From the NCBI RefSeq assembly GCF_004792655.1, contig NZ_SRZC01000016.1, forward strand, positions 26,290-90,289: 64,000 bases of DNA. The letters run 5' to 3'. The translations under genes and the position numbers were made by a program. Source of the DNA: Palleniella muris. GTDB taxonomy: Bacteria > Bacteroidota > Bacteroidia > Bacteroidales > Bacteroidaceae. Positions 21,475 to 30,142 of the stretch are shown here, in pieces. Within the stretch, counting starts at the first letter, position 1; each line of letters opens with the position of its first letter. The notes beneath the pieces were generated by a model. It searched no databases. It was not told the DNA's origin and saw nothing but the letters and a program-made list of their open reading frames with translations.

Positions 21475-22233
21475 ATGGCAAAGAATATAACTGTAACAGT
21501 AAAATTCTGGAAGCAGAACGGTCCAAAGGACCAGGGACACTTCGAAGAGCAGCTGATGAAGAATGTGCCGGACGACACATCATTCCTCGAGATGCTCGAC
21601 ATGATGAACGAACAGCTCATCAATGACGGCAAGGAACCATTCGTATTCGACCACGACTGCCGTGAGGGTATCTGCGGCATGTGCTCACTCTACATCAACG
21701 GCACACCGCACGGAAAGACAGAGCGCGGAGCAACAACATGCCAGCTCTACATGCGTAAGTTCAACGACGGTGACGTAATCACCGTAGAGCCTTGGCGCTC
21801 GGCAGGCTTCCCTGTAATCAAGGACTGTATGGTGGACCGCAACGCCTTCGACAAGATTATCCAGGCAGGTGGCTACACATCTATCCGCACGGGACAGGCT
21901 CAGGACGCCAACTCTATCCTTATCCCTAAGCAGGACGCTGACGAGGCAATGGACTGCGCCACATGTATCGGCTGCGGTGCTTGTGTCGCTGCCTGCAAGA
22001 ACGGCTCGGCAATGCTCTTCGTGTCCTCTAAGGTGAGCCAGCTCGCCCTCCTCCCACAGGGACGCCCTGAGGCAGCAAAGCGCGCAAAGGCAATGGTGAT
22101 GAAGATGGAGGAGCTCGGCTTCGGCAACTGTACAAACACTCGTGCCTGCGAGGCTGTTTGTCCTAAGAACGAGTCCATCGCCAACATCGCACGCCTGAAC
22201 CGTGAGTTCATCAAGGCAAAACTCGCTGACTAA
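21475..22233 (+). CDS. sdhB: Succinate dehydrogenase/fumarate reductase iron-sulfur subunit
   Basis: The start at 21475 (MAKNITVTVKFWKQ) was chosen because upstream in-frame codons are class B repeat. The 252-residue protein has the [2Fe-2S] motif CREGICGMCSLYING (about 62-76), then CATCIGCGACVAACKNG (about 159-175) and CTNTRACEAVCPKNE (about 220-234) for the [4Fe-4S] and [3Fe-4S] clusters. It carries electrons between the haems and the flavin. The operon ends at the hairpin at 22265-22291. Confidence 0.96.
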   Translation: MAKNITVTVKFWKQNGPKDQGHFEEQLMKNVPDDTSFLEMLDMMNEQLINDGKEPFVFDHDCREGICGMCSLYINGTPHGKTERGATTCQLYMRKFNDGDVITVEPWRSAGFPVIKDCMVDRNAFDKIIQAGGYTSIRTGQAQDANSILIPKQDADEAMDCATCIGCGACVAACKNGSAMLFVSSKVSQLALLPQGRPEAAKRAKAMVMKMEELGFGNCTNTRACEAVCPKNESIANIARLNREFIKAKLAD

Positions 22234-22264
22234 TCCCATGAAGGGAACAACTCTATAACTACCG

Positions 22265-22291
22265 ACCGCCCGTGACGACAGTCCGGGCGGT
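22265..22291 (+). terminator. Terminator of the fumarate reductase operon
   Basis: ACCGCCCG (22265-22272) pairs with CGGGCGGT (22284-22291), followed by the T-rich TGTTGTTTT. Confidence 0.8.
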
Positions 22292-22301
22292 TGTTGTTTT
22301 C

Positions 22302-22408
22302 TGTCAGTGTTGTCAATGTCAATACTGTCAATCTTGTCAGAACTGTCAATACTGACACCACTGTTCCCGGTCAATACTGACACTATTGTCATTACTGACA
22401 GTACTGAC
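22302..22408. repeat. Class A array (9-bp)
   Basis: About eleven units with phase slips, for example TGTCAATCT, TGTCAGAAC, TGACACTAT and TGACAGTAC. It is read in frame without stops into the next gene, so automated start calls would add repeat-coded residues. Confidence 0.9.
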
Positions 22409-22423
22409 TTTCAAAAATCACTC

Positions 22424-23419
22424 ATGAACCATCTCCGCTCCTTCAAGCTCCCCATCGCAATGATTATGGGCGTGCTTGCCTACTACCTCTTCCGTGCCCT
22501 TCCCCTCGACACAGAGGGCGAAAGGATGCTCTACGCCACCATAACGCGACTGGTACAGCCGTCGCTAATCTTCGTCATGCTCTTCCTCTCCTTCCTCAGA
22601 GTAAGCCCCCACGACCTCAAGCCCCACCGCTGGCACGGCATTCTCCTGCTCACACAAGGCGGAATCTTTGCACTCCTTTCCCTCGCCGCCTGTGCCTGCA
22701 CCCTGCTGCCCACTACCATTGCCGGGGAAGCAAAACTGCTCCTTGAGGGCGCGATGCTATGCTTCATCTGCCCCACAGCCACCGCCTCGGCAGTCATTGT
22801 GCGGAAACTCGGCGGCTCCATGTCAGGCATAGTGACCTACATCCTCCTCTGCAACCTTATGGTAAGCATCCTCGCACCCGCCTTCCTGCCACTCGTGGAA
22901 CCGCACGCCGGCATGGACTTCTTCACCGAACTGTTCCTCATAATGGGACAAGTGTTCCCCCTGCTCCTATGCCCACTGCTCCTCGCTATCATCATAAGGC
23001 ACTATTGCCAAAAGCTCTGCGCAAAGCTCCTCAGTGTGCCCGACCTCCCTTTCTACCTCTGGCTCATAGCCCTTCCACTCGCTATCACAGTGACCGTGCG
23101 CACCATATACAACAGCCATATCGCCCTTTCCCTGCTCCTGTGGCTGTCCCTCGTCTCCCTTGTGGCATGCATAGTCCAGTTTGCTCTCGGTAGGATGATA
23201 GGCAGACGCTATCCGCAACAAACCCATAACTCACAACCCATACCTCCGGAAGAGCGCAGCGCAATCACTGCAGGACAGGCCTTCGGGCAGAAGAACACCG
23301 TCTTTGTCATCTGGCTCGGCCTCATGTTCCTCAATCCCGTTACCTCCGTCGTAGGCGGATGCTACAGCATCTGGCACAACATCATCAACTCTTGGCAGCT
23401 CTATAAGGCAGGGAAATGA
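22424..23419 (+). CDS. BASS-like membrane transporter
   Basis: A 331-residue hydrophobic protein with about nine or ten membrane segments. The start at 22424 (MNHLRSFKLPIAMIMGV) was preferred because the 39 in-frame codons upstream only translate the class A array. The end, VWLGL-like VIWLGLMFLNP and VVGGCYSIWHNIINSW, resembles the C-terminus of bile acid:sodium symporter (BASS) proteins, where a SVWHN motif closes the fold. Similar Bacteroidetes proteins are annotated only as transporters. Substrate is unknown. It has no obvious operon partner; the next gene has its own promoter. Confidence 0.7.
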   Translation: MNHLRSFKLPIAMIMGVLAYYLFRALPLDTEGERMLYATITRLVQPSLIFVMLFLSFLRVSPHDLKPHRWHGILLLTQGGIFALLSLAACACTLLPTTIAGEAKLLLEGAMLCFICPTATASAVIVRKLGGSMSGIVTYILLCNLMVSILAPAFLPLVEPHAGMDFFTELFLIMGQVFPLLLCPLLLAIIIRHYCQKLCAKLLSVPDLPFYLWLIALPLAITVTVRTIYNSHIALSLLLWLSLVSLVACIVQFALGRMIGRRYPQQTHNSQPIPPEERSAITAGQAFGQKNTVFVIWLGLMFLNPVTSVVGGCYSIWHNIINSWQLYKAGK

Positions 23420-23443
23420 CAGCAATCCGACAGGTCATCAACT

Positions 23444-23491
23444 TGCCAACTTGGCAGTTTGTCAAACAGAAAACTTGACAATTTGCCGGAT
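23444..23491. repeat. Class A' array (8-bp)
   Basis: Six octamers in perfect phase: TGCCAACT, TGGCAGTT, TGTCAAAC, AGAAAACT, TGACAATT and TGCCGGAT. The word is close to class A but one base shorter per unit. Confidence 0.85.
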
Positions 23492-23539
23492 TGAAAAAAC
23501 AACATTTTCCCCTTTCAATCCAAAAAAACATGGAAAATC

Positions 23540-23570
23540 ATTGACAATACAAAATATTTTATTAACTTTG
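23540..23570 (+). promoter_or_regulatory. Promoter of the acid-sugar gene cluster
   Basis: ATTG (23540-23543), a 19-bp spacer and TAACTTTG (23563-23570) form a good promoter, with a predicted leader of about 70 nt before the aldolase gene. Confidence 0.7.
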
Positions 23571-23647
23571 CAGATACCTGAAACAAAAAGCTGAGACAAT
23601 CGAAAAACAAAACATAATCAAACAAACTAACAAAACTACAAGAAAAC

Positions 23648-24550
23648 ATGAACAGTAGCAAGTACAATGGTGTGGTTGTCCCTATGGTGACACCGGTGAC
23701 CAAGAACGGATTCCTGGACAAGGAAGCAGTGGAGAGAATCATCAAGTCGTTCGTCAAGGCAGGCGTAAGCCCGCTGCTCATGGGCACCACGGGAGAAGGA
23801 AACTCCGTGTCCACAATCGACGGACAGGCGTTCATCGAGACTGCCGTCAACGCCGCAGAAGGCAAGATAACAATCTATGCCGGACTGACCGGCAACTGCT
23901 TCATAGAGCAGCTCAAGCAGGCAGGATATTACAGTGCATCGGGCGCGGACGTCATCGTGGCGACACTGCCAAGCTATTACGCGCTTACTCCGGAGCAGAT
24001 GGAGAACTACTACACAAAGCTTGCGGACTCCATAAAAGGTCCGCTCATGCTCTACAACATTGCGGCGACGACACACATGTCCATCCCGGTCGATGTCATC
24101 GAACGCCTTTCCCACCACCCGAACATCGTGGGTCTGAAGGACTCAGAGCGCGACATGGAGCGCATGGAGAAGTGCATCGCCATCGCTCAGGGCAGGGACG
24201 ATTTCGCTTATTTCTGCGGATGGGCGGCACAGTCGGCACGCTCTCTGGAACTCGGCGGCAACGGTATTGTGCCTTCCACAGGCAACTTCGTGCCGGGAAT
24301 GTTCAAGGAACTTTATGACGCAGCCGTAACAGGCGACATGGAGACTGCCAACCGCCTGCAGGACGAGACAAACGAAATCGCCAAGATTTACCAGGCAGGA
24401 CGCACCCTCGGACAGTCGCTGACAGCACTGAAGGTCATGATGCAGACACGCGGGCTGTGCACCCCTGACATGCTCATGCCGCTCACACGCCTCTCCGAGG
24501 ACGAGGAGAAGGCTGTCGCAGAGAAAGCCATGACAATCACCAACGAGTAA
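23648..24550 (+). CDS. DapA/NanA-family aldolase or dehydratase
   Basis: A 300-residue class I aldolase-fold protein. GTTGEGNSVS (about 43-52) is the carboxylate-binding loop, LYNIAATT (about 135) has the catalytic Tyr, and VGLKDSERD (about 160) has the Schiff-base Lys. In true dihydrodipicolinate synthase the Tyr region is normally YNVPxRT, so this is likely a paralogue acting on a 2-keto-3-deoxy sugar acid or similar substrate. It starts a run of six same-strand genes: symporter, Fe-alcohol dehydrogenase, double esterase, PdxA2-like and DUF1537 kinase. A role in sugar-acid breakdown is inferred from that context. Lysine biosynthesis remains the alternative, as dapB is far away (59.8 kb). 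Confidence 0.85.
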   Translation: MNSSKYNGVVVPMVTPVTKNGFLDKEAVERIIKSFVKAGVSPLLMGTTGEGNSVSTIDGQAFIETAVNAAEGKITIYAGLTGNCFIEQLKQAGYYSASGADVIVATLPSYYALTPEQMENYYTKLADSIKGPLMLYNIAATTHMSIPVDVIERLSHHPNIVGLKDSERDMERMEKCIAIAQGRDDFAYFCGWAAQSARSLELGGNGIVPSTGNFVPGMFKELYDAAVTGDMETANRLQDETNEIAKIYQAGRTLGQSLTALKVMMQTRGLCTPDMLMPLTRLSEDEEKAVAEKAMTITNE

Positions 24551-24563
24551 AATTGGCGGAGTT

Positions 24564-26147
24564 ATGGCAGACATTCACTGGGTGGACTACGCCATCGTAG
24601 TCCTTTCTATCCTTCTTGCCATAGGCATGGGCGTGTTCTTCGCCCACAGGCAGAAGGACACTTCCACCTACTTCACAGGCTCCGGAAAGGTGCCTGTGTG
24701 GGCGGTAGGAATGAGTATTTTCGCCACACTGATAAGCAGTGTGACGTTCCTCGCCTATCCGGGAGCGGCTTACGGCGGCAACTGGATACTCCTTGTGCAG
24801 GGACTTATGGTGCCCTGCATCTTGGTTTGCTGCATAGGAATCATTGTGCCTCTGTTCCGAAAGGTCATCCGACTCTCCACGTATGAGTACTTCGAGCGAC
24901 GCTTCGGACCTTTGGCACGCTACTATTCCAGTGTGGCGTTCATCCTCACCCATTTCACGAAGATGGGCTCCGTCTTCTTCCTTGTCTCAATGGCGCTGGC
25001 GGCGTTCATGAACATCGACATCTACATCATCATCGCCGTCCTCGGTGTGACGATAATCCTGCTCACTTTCCTCGGTGGCATGGAGGCGATAATCTGGATG
25101 GATGTGGTGCAGGGCGGACTGCTCATCGGCGGCGGACTCCTTTGCGTTGTCATGCTCCTCTTCCCTTACGGCACGGACATAACCTCCGGAGAGATACTCT
25201 CCACGGTATGGAATGCCACGACAAATGTCGGACCTTACGAGGTCAGCAAGATAGGTGTCGGGCCGTTTGAGTGGGACTTTGTCGAGACAACCTTCTGGGT
25301 GATGGTGTTCAACGGCATCTTCTACGCCCTGCAGAAGTATGGCACAGACCAGACAATCGTGCAGCGTTACCTGACCGCAAAGAGCGACCACGAGGCGAAG
25401 AAGGCAGCCTTCATCGGCGTGTTCCTCTCCGTTCCCGTGTGGACGATGTTCATGTTCGTGGGCTCACTGCTCTTCGCCTACTATCAGCTTGCGCCGGATG
25501 CTGCCGTGGAAGGCATGAAACCGGATGCCGTCTTCCCGCATTTCATCTCCACACAGCTCCCTATGGGCGTGCGCGGAATAATCATTGCGGCAATCGCGGC
25601 GGCGGCAATCTCCTCGCTCGACTCCGACCTCAACTGCCTTTCGGCTATCGCCGTGCAGGACTATCTTGTGCGCTTCAAGCCGGATGTCAGTGACAGGACG
25701 AAACTCATCTTCGGCCGCTGGATAGTTGTCCTTGCAGGACTTGGCGCGATAGGTATCGCAATCCTCTATGTGCAGAGCAACGGTGGCGCGGTTCTTGAGA
25801 CAATCTTCAGTTTCTATGCCATCTTCTCCGCCGGCATCGTGGGCATCTTCCTCCTCGGTCTGCTGAGCAAAAGGACAAACAAGCAAGGACTGTATGTCGG
25901 TCTTGCCGTCTGCATCCTGTTCACCGCTTATGCAATGCTCACCTCCCCGCAGAAGATGCCTGACGGCTCAAAGCAGGCGCTTCTCGACCTCGGCGCGTGG
26001 AACTACACCCACTCCAAGTATATGCTCGGCGTCTACAGCCACATCATTGTCCTTGTCGTGGGCTATGTGGCGTCCTTCTTCTTCAAGGGCGAAAAGATTG
26101 ACGAGGAGCTCACTCTGTGGGGCTGGCTGAAGTCAAGGAAGAATTAA
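24564..26147 (+). CDS. Sodium:solute symporter (SSS family)
   Basis: A 527-residue inner-membrane protein with about 13 segments of the LeuT-like SSS fold. Sodium-site features include MSIFATLISSVTFLAYPGAA (about 50-70) in TM1/2 and AAIAAAAISSLDSDLNCLS-type TM8 residues (about 355). FYALQKYGTDQTIVQRYL is a family signature. It probably imports the substrate of the surrounding catabolic cluster using the sodium gradient. It starts 13 bp after the aldolase stop codon, so the two are co-transcribed. Related members carry sialic acids, sugars or acid sugars, and the substrate here cannot be read from sequence. Confidence 0.9.
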   Translation: MADIHWVDYAIVVLSILLAIGMGVFFAHRQKDTSTYFTGSGKVPVWAVGMSIFATLISSVTFLAYPGAAYGGNWILLVQGLMVPCILVCCIGIIVPLFRKVIRLSTYEYFERRFGPLARYYSSVAFILTHFTKMGSVFFLVSMALAAFMNIDIYIIIAVLGVTIILLTFLGGMEAIIWMDVVQGGLLIGGGLLCVVMLLFPYGTDITSGEILSTVWNATTNVGPYEVSKIGVGPFEWDFVETTFWVMVFNGIFYALQKYGTDQTIVQRYLTAKSDHEAKKAAFIGVFLSVPVWTMFMFVGSLLFAYYQLAPDAAVEGMKPDAVFPHFISTQLPMGVRGIIIAAIAAAAISSLDSDLNCLSAIAVQDYLVRFKPDVSDRTKLIFGRWIVVLAGLGAIGIAILYVQSNGGAVLETIFSFYAIFSAGIVGIFLLGLLSKRTNKQGLYVGLAVCILFTAYAMLTSPQKMPDGSKQALLDLGAWNYTHSKYMLGVYSHIIVLVVGYVASFFFKGEKIDEELTLWGWLKSRKN

Positions 26148-26171
26148 TTAATCAAGGTTGGAGATAGTGGT

Positions 26172-26224
26172 TCTGCATCATGATGCAACATGTTTAACCA
26201 TGATAAATCATGATGCTGAACCAT
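26172..26224. repeat. Class B array (10-bp)
   Basis: Units including ATGATGCAAC, ATGTTTAACC and ATGATAAATC between the symporter and alcohol dehydrogenase genes. Confidence 0.85.
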
Positions 26225-26263
26225 CAACCCTTAATCCTAAACCCACTAAATAAACAACAAACA

Positions 26264-27409
26264 ATGAACCCAATAGAACTTAAGCAGCCGCAGCGCATCG
26301 TCTTCGGCACCGGCTGCATGAACAAGATGTGCGAGGAATACCTCGCTTCCGGACTGAAAAACCTTTTCATTCTCACCGCTGACCCGATACTCCCGCTCAT
26401 CTCACCGGTCATCAAGCACCTCGAAGAGGGTGGGGTGAAGACCATGGTCGAGACAAAAATCCTCGGCGAACCTACCGTCAACGACTTCAAGCGCATACTC
26501 AAGGAGGCGCAGGAATTCGGTGCGGACTCCGTGATAGGCATCGGCGGCGGCTCTGTGATGGATGTTGCAAAACTTGTCGCTACATTCATGCACACCGAGC
26601 AGACCATCGAGGAATGCTACGGCATCGGTTTCGTCAAGCAGCGCGGAGTATGGTTTGCCTGCGCTCCTACGACAGCAGGCACAGGTTCGGAGGTGTCCCC
26701 TAACGCCATTCTCCTCGACGAGACGGACAACGGAAAGAAGGGCATAATCTCCAATTTCCTCCTTGCCGACGTCGCTTACCTTGACCCACAGCTCACCGCT
26801 ACAGTGCCTCCGCGCATCACCGCCGAGACAGGTATGGACGCGCTGACCCACTGCATCGAGGTCTACACCAACAAGTTTGCCCACCCATGCGTGGACATGT
26901 ACGCCCTGAAAGGCATAGAGCTTATTGCCAAGAACCTTGAGCGTGCCGTCAAGAACGGTAAGGACATGGAGGCCCGCGAGGCAATGCTCCTCGGTTCGAT
27001 GTACGGCGGTCTCGGTCTCGGACCTGTCAATACGGCAGCTGTACACGCCCTAGCTTACCCTGTGGGCGGCATGTTCCATAAGAGCCACGGCCTCTCCAAC
27101 TCCGTCCTTCTGCCTACGGTGATGAAGTTCAACATGGAGGCAAATGCCAAGAGATATGCCGACGTGGCTGTCGCTTGCGGATGTGAGCCGGGCGCGACTG
27201 ACGAGGAGACTGCTCTCCGCGGCGTGGAGTTTGTGGCACAATTGTCAAAGAACTGTGGCATACCGCAGACTCTTGCCGAGATTGACATCCCACAGTCGGA
27301 GGTTCCGGCAATGGCAGCGGCAGCAATGCTCCAGCAGCGTCTGCTGAAGAACAACCCTCGCCCTGTCACCGAAGAGGATTGCAAGGACATATATAACGCG
27401 CTTTATTAA
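26264..27409 (+). CDS. Iron-containing alcohol dehydrogenase
   Basis: The 381-residue group III dehydrogenase binds NAD(P) through GIGGGSVMDVAK (about 90-101). Iron ligands are visible in TGMDALTHCIEVY (Asp and His, about 188-200) and AVHALAYPVGGMFHKSHG (two His, about 255-272). The start at 26264 was chosen over an upstream in-frame ATG in repeat DNA. Such enzymes interconvert aldehydes and alcohols, for example lactaldehyde and propanediol. In this cluster it may reduce the aldehyde released by the aldolase or oxidise a hydroxy-acid intermediate. That role is inferred from position. Confidence 0.92.
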   Translation: MNPIELKQPQRIVFGTGCMNKMCEEYLASGLKNLFILTADPILPLISPVIKHLEEGGVKTMVETKILGEPTVNDFKRILKEAQEFGADSVIGIGGGSVMDVAKLVATFMHTEQTIEECYGIGFVKQRGVWFACAPTTAGTGSEVSPNAILLDETDNGKKGIISNFLLADVAYLDPQLTATVPPRITAETGMDALTHCIEVYTNKFAHPCVDMYALKGIELIAKNLERAVKNGKDMEAREAMLLGSMYGGLGLGPVNTAAVHALAYPVGGMFHKSHGLSNSVLLPTVMKFNMEANAKRYADVAVACGCEPGATDEETALRGVEFVAQLSKNCGIPQTLAEIDIPQSEVPAMAAAAMLQQRLLKNNPRPVTEEDCKDIYNALY

Positions 27410-27423
27410 TAATTAGGGGGGAT

Positions 27424-27475
27424 CATGGTCATCATGATATCACATGATGTAACATGATGCATCATGATGACCATG
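27424..27475. repeat. Class B array (10-bp)
   Basis: ATGATATCAC, ATGATGTAAC and ATGATGCATC in 10-bp phase, flanked by shorter units, between the dehydrogenase and esterase genes. Confidence 0.86.
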
Positions 27476-27497
27476 CCCCCTCTCCAACCCACAACCA

Positions 27498-28904
27498 ATG
27501 AAACACGGACTCACTGCCTGCCTGCTCGCCTTCGCTGCCGTCCTTTCGGCACAGGCGCAGACAGCACGCAAACTGACATTACCTTTGTCAGACGACGGAA
27601 AGGCGGAGATGACTGTCTACCTTCCTGAGCACCCGCGGTCGTCAGGAATGGCGATTGTCGACTGCCCGGGTGGCGGCTATTCCCACCTTTCCATGGAGAA
27701 TGAGGGACATAACTGGGCACCGTTCTTCAACGAGAACGGTGTCGCCTACTGTGTCCTGCAGTACAGAATGCCTAAGGGCGACCGCTCGGTTCCTCTCACT
27801 GACGCCTACAAGGCGATGCAGACCGTGAGGGACAGCGCCACGGTATGGCACATCAACCCTGCCGCAGTGGGCATCATGGGATTCTCCGCCGGCGGACATC
27901 TCGCCTCCTCTGTCTCCACCCATGCCCCTATGGCAGTGCGTCCGGACTTCTCCATACTGTTCTATCCGGTCATCTCCATGGACCAAAAAGTCACTCACAA
28001 AGGCTCTTGTGTCAATTTCCTTGGCGACGGACTCAATGATGAGCAGCTCATAAAGGAATGGAGCAGCCACCGTGCCGTGCGCCGCCATCTCACTCCGCCT
28101 GCCATCATCCTGCTTGCCAGTGACGACCGTGCCGTGCCTCCGGTGACAAACGGCATAGCGTATTATTCCGCCATGCGCAACGCCGGAAACGACTGCTCGC
28201 TCTTCGCATGGCCGTCGGGAGGTCACGGATTCGGCTTCCGCACGACCTTCGCTTACCACGAACAGATGAAGGTGGAGCTGCTCCGCTGGCTCGACACTCT
28301 CCGTCTTCCGCAGCAGGGAGCGAAGAAGATTGCCTGTGTGGGCAACTCCATCACTGACGGCATGGGCATTGACATGGCGGGCAGGAACGGCTATCCTGCC
28401 GTCCTCGGCAAGCTCGCCGGAGAAGGCTATGTGGTAAAAAACTTCGGTGTCAGCTCACGCACGGCAATAGACAATGGAGACCTCCCTTACCGAAAGGAAA
28501 AGGCTTGGCGCGACTGTCTTGACTGGCAGCCGGACATTGTGGTGATAAAGCTCGGTACGAACGACACTAAGGAGCATAACCGCAATGGGCTTGAGAAGAC
28601 TTATCCTGCCGCCGTGCAGAAGATGATTGATGAGCTTCGTGCACTGCCTTCCTCACCGCGCATCTTCCTTGCCTCGCCGATTCCTGCCTTCAAGTCTTCA
28701 TGGACTATCAATGATTCCATCATTTCCGCTGTTGAAGTCCCTGCCTTGAAGAAGCTGTCGAAGAAGAACAAGTGCGGATTCATCGACCTCCACACTCTCT
28801 TTGCACCACATTCCAACCTCATGCAGAAGGACGGCATCCACCCGACTGATAAGGGGGCGGCAAAGATAGCGGAGATAGTTGCCGAGGCAGTGCTGAAGAA
28901 TTAA
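27498..28904 (+). CDS. Secreted two-domain esterase: alpha/beta hydrolase plus SGNH hydrolase
   Basis: A 468-residue exported protein (signal peptide ends near AQAQT, residue 21). Residues about 30-270 are an acetylxylan-esterase-like alpha/beta hydrolase: oxyanion loop CPGGGYSHL, nucleophile GFSAGGHLA (about 130), and the His in GGHGFG. Residues about 275-468 are an SGNH/GDSL esterase: GNSITDG (Ser), GTNDTKE and DGIHPTD (Asp and His). Two different esterase folds in one polypeptide suggest removal of two kinds of acyl groups from a plant glycan. It lies within the acid-sugar cluster, so the polysaccharide may supply the sugar acid. The start directly follows the leader CCAACCCACAACCA. Confidence 0.9.
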   Translation: MKHGLTACLLAFAAVLSAQAQTARKLTLPLSDDGKAEMTVYLPEHPRSSGMAIVDCPGGGYSHLSMENEGHNWAPFFNENGVAYCVLQYRMPKGDRSVPLTDAYKAMQTVRDSATVWHINPAAVGIMGFSAGGHLASSVSTHAPMAVRPDFSILFYPVISMDQKVTHKGSCVNFLGDGLNDEQLIKEWSSHRAVRRHLTPPAIILLASDDRAVPPVTNGIAYYSAMRNAGNDCSLFAWPSGGHGFGFRTTFAYHEQMKVELLRWLDTLRLPQQGAKKIACVGNSITDGMGIDMAGRNGYPAVLGKLAGEGYVVKNFGVSSRTAIDNGDLPYRKEKAWRDCLDWQPDIVVIKLGTNDTKEHNRNGLEKTYPAAVQKMIDELRALPSSPRIFLASPIPAFKSSWTINDSIISAVEVPALKKLSKKNKCGFIDLHTLFAPHSNLMQKDGIHPTDKGAAKIAEIVAEAVLKN

Positions 28905-28906
28905 TA

Positions 28907-28956
28907 ATGATGCGACATGATACAACATGATGACTCATGATTCATCATGTCAAATC
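28907..28956. repeat. Class B array (10-bp), unbroken phase
   Basis: Five decamers, ATGATGCGAC, ATGATACAAC, ATGATGACTC, ATGATTCATC and ATGTCAAATC. The array begins two bases after the esterase stop codon. Confidence 0.9.
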
Positions 28957-28980
28957 CAACTAAAAAACCACAACCACACC

Positions 28981-30024
28981 ATGAAACCAATATTAGCAAT
29001 AACCATGGGCGACCCTGCCGGCATAGGACCTGAAATCTGCGTCCGCTCCCTCGCCCGCAAAGAGACATATTCCCTCTGTAAGCCACTCGTCGTAGGCGAT
29101 GCGAAGATTATCAGCCTCGCCATCGACCTCCTGAAACTCGACCAACCGCTCTCCGTGAACGCCATTGCCGACGTCAAGGAAGCCAAGTTCGAGCATGGCA
29201 CAATCGACGTTTACGACCTCGACCTCATAGACCTTGACACATTCAAGTTCGGCGAAGTGCAGGTGCAGTGTGGCAATGCTGCCTTCCAATACGTGCGCAA
29301 AGCTATCGAACTCGCCATGGCCGACGAGGTTGACGGCACATGCACAGCACCGCTTAACAAGGAGGCGATACACCTTGCAGGTCACAATTACGACGGGCAC
29401 ACAGAGATTTACGCCACCTTCACCAACACGAAGAAGTATGCCATGCTCCTTGCCGACGGTCCTATGCGTGTGATTCATGTCTCCACACACGTATCGCTCC
29501 GCGAGGCTTGCGACCGTTGCAAGAAGGAGCGTATCATAGAGGTTTATGAACTTATTGACGACGCCTGCCGCCAGTTTGGCATCGACAATCCGCACATTGC
29601 CATAGCAGGACTTAACCCACACTGCTCGGAGAACGGACTCTTCGGCTGGGAAGAGGCGAAGGAAATCATCCCTGCCGTGGAGGAACTCAAGGCGCGTGGC
29701 TTCAATGTTGAAGGTCCTGTGCCGCCGGACTCAGTGTTTGCGAAGGCAAAGAGCGGCAAATATGACGGTGTCGTGGCACAGTACCATGACCAGGGACACA
29801 TACCTTTGAAGGTCGTTGGATTCAACTGGGACGCAGCGACAGGCAAGATGCTGCCACAGAAAGGTGTGAACATCACCCTCGGACTCCCTATCATTCGCGT
29901 GTCCGTCGACCACGGCACAGCCTTTGATGTGGCAGGAAAAGGTGTCGCTGCCGAGGACGCTCTCATCTCTTCCATTGAGTATGCGACAAAGATGGCGATA
30001 ACACGCCGCCAGAGACTTGCGTAA
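28981..30024 (+). CDS. PdxA2-type four-carbon acid-sugar phosphate dehydrogenase
   Basis: This 347-residue enzyme belongs to the PdxA family (MGDPAGIGPEI at residues 9-19; metal-binding His in GHNYDGHTE and YHDQGHIPLK). The PLP-pathway PdxA of Bacteroidetes, as I recall it, has a different GD-x-NG-x-GYE opening, and the next gene is a DUF1537 kinase. That pairing is the established signature of PdxA2, which oxidises and decarboxylates 4-phospho-threonate or -erythronate to dihydroxyacetone phosphate. The PLP-biosynthetic role is less likely but not excluded. The start at 28981 avoids an in-frame ATG in repeat DNA. Confidence 0.85.
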   Translation: MKPILAITMGDPAGIGPEICVRSLARKETYSLCKPLVVGDAKIISLAIDLLKLDQPLSVNAIADVKEAKFEHGTIDVYDLDLIDLDTFKFGEVQVQCGNAAFQYVRKAIELAMADEVDGTCTAPLNKEAIHLAGHNYDGHTEIYATFTNTKKYAMLLADGPMRVIHVSTHVSLREACDRCKKERIIEVYELIDDACRQFGIDNPHIAIAGLNPHCSENGLFGWEEAKEIIPAVEELKARGFNVEGPVPPDSVFAKAKSGKYDGVVAQYHDQGHIPLKVVGFNWDAATGKMLPQKGVNITLGLPIIRVSVDHGTAFDVAGKGVAAEDALISSIEYATKMAITRRQRLA

Positions 30025-30037
30025 AGGGTTATCATTA

Positions 30038-30125
30038 TTGTCAGTTTTGGTCAATACTGTCAGTAATGACACTATTGACACTACTGGCAATAATGACAAT
30101 AATGACAGACCTGACAATACAGACC
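30038..30125. repeat. Class A array (9-bp)
   Basis: Nonamers such as TGTCAGTAA, TGACACTAT, TGACACTAC and TGGCAATAA between the PdxA2-like and DUF1537 genes. This is the only class A array inside the acid-sugar cluster, where the others are class B. Confidence 0.9.
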
Positions 30126-30142
30126 AAACTGATCCATAACCC

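Noticed and set aside
23648..24550. Sialic acid lyase with a sialic acid symporter
   Set aside because: The aldolase and SSS genes alone would fit, but no NanE, kinase or sialidase is present, and the PdxA2/DUF1537 pair points to acid sugars.
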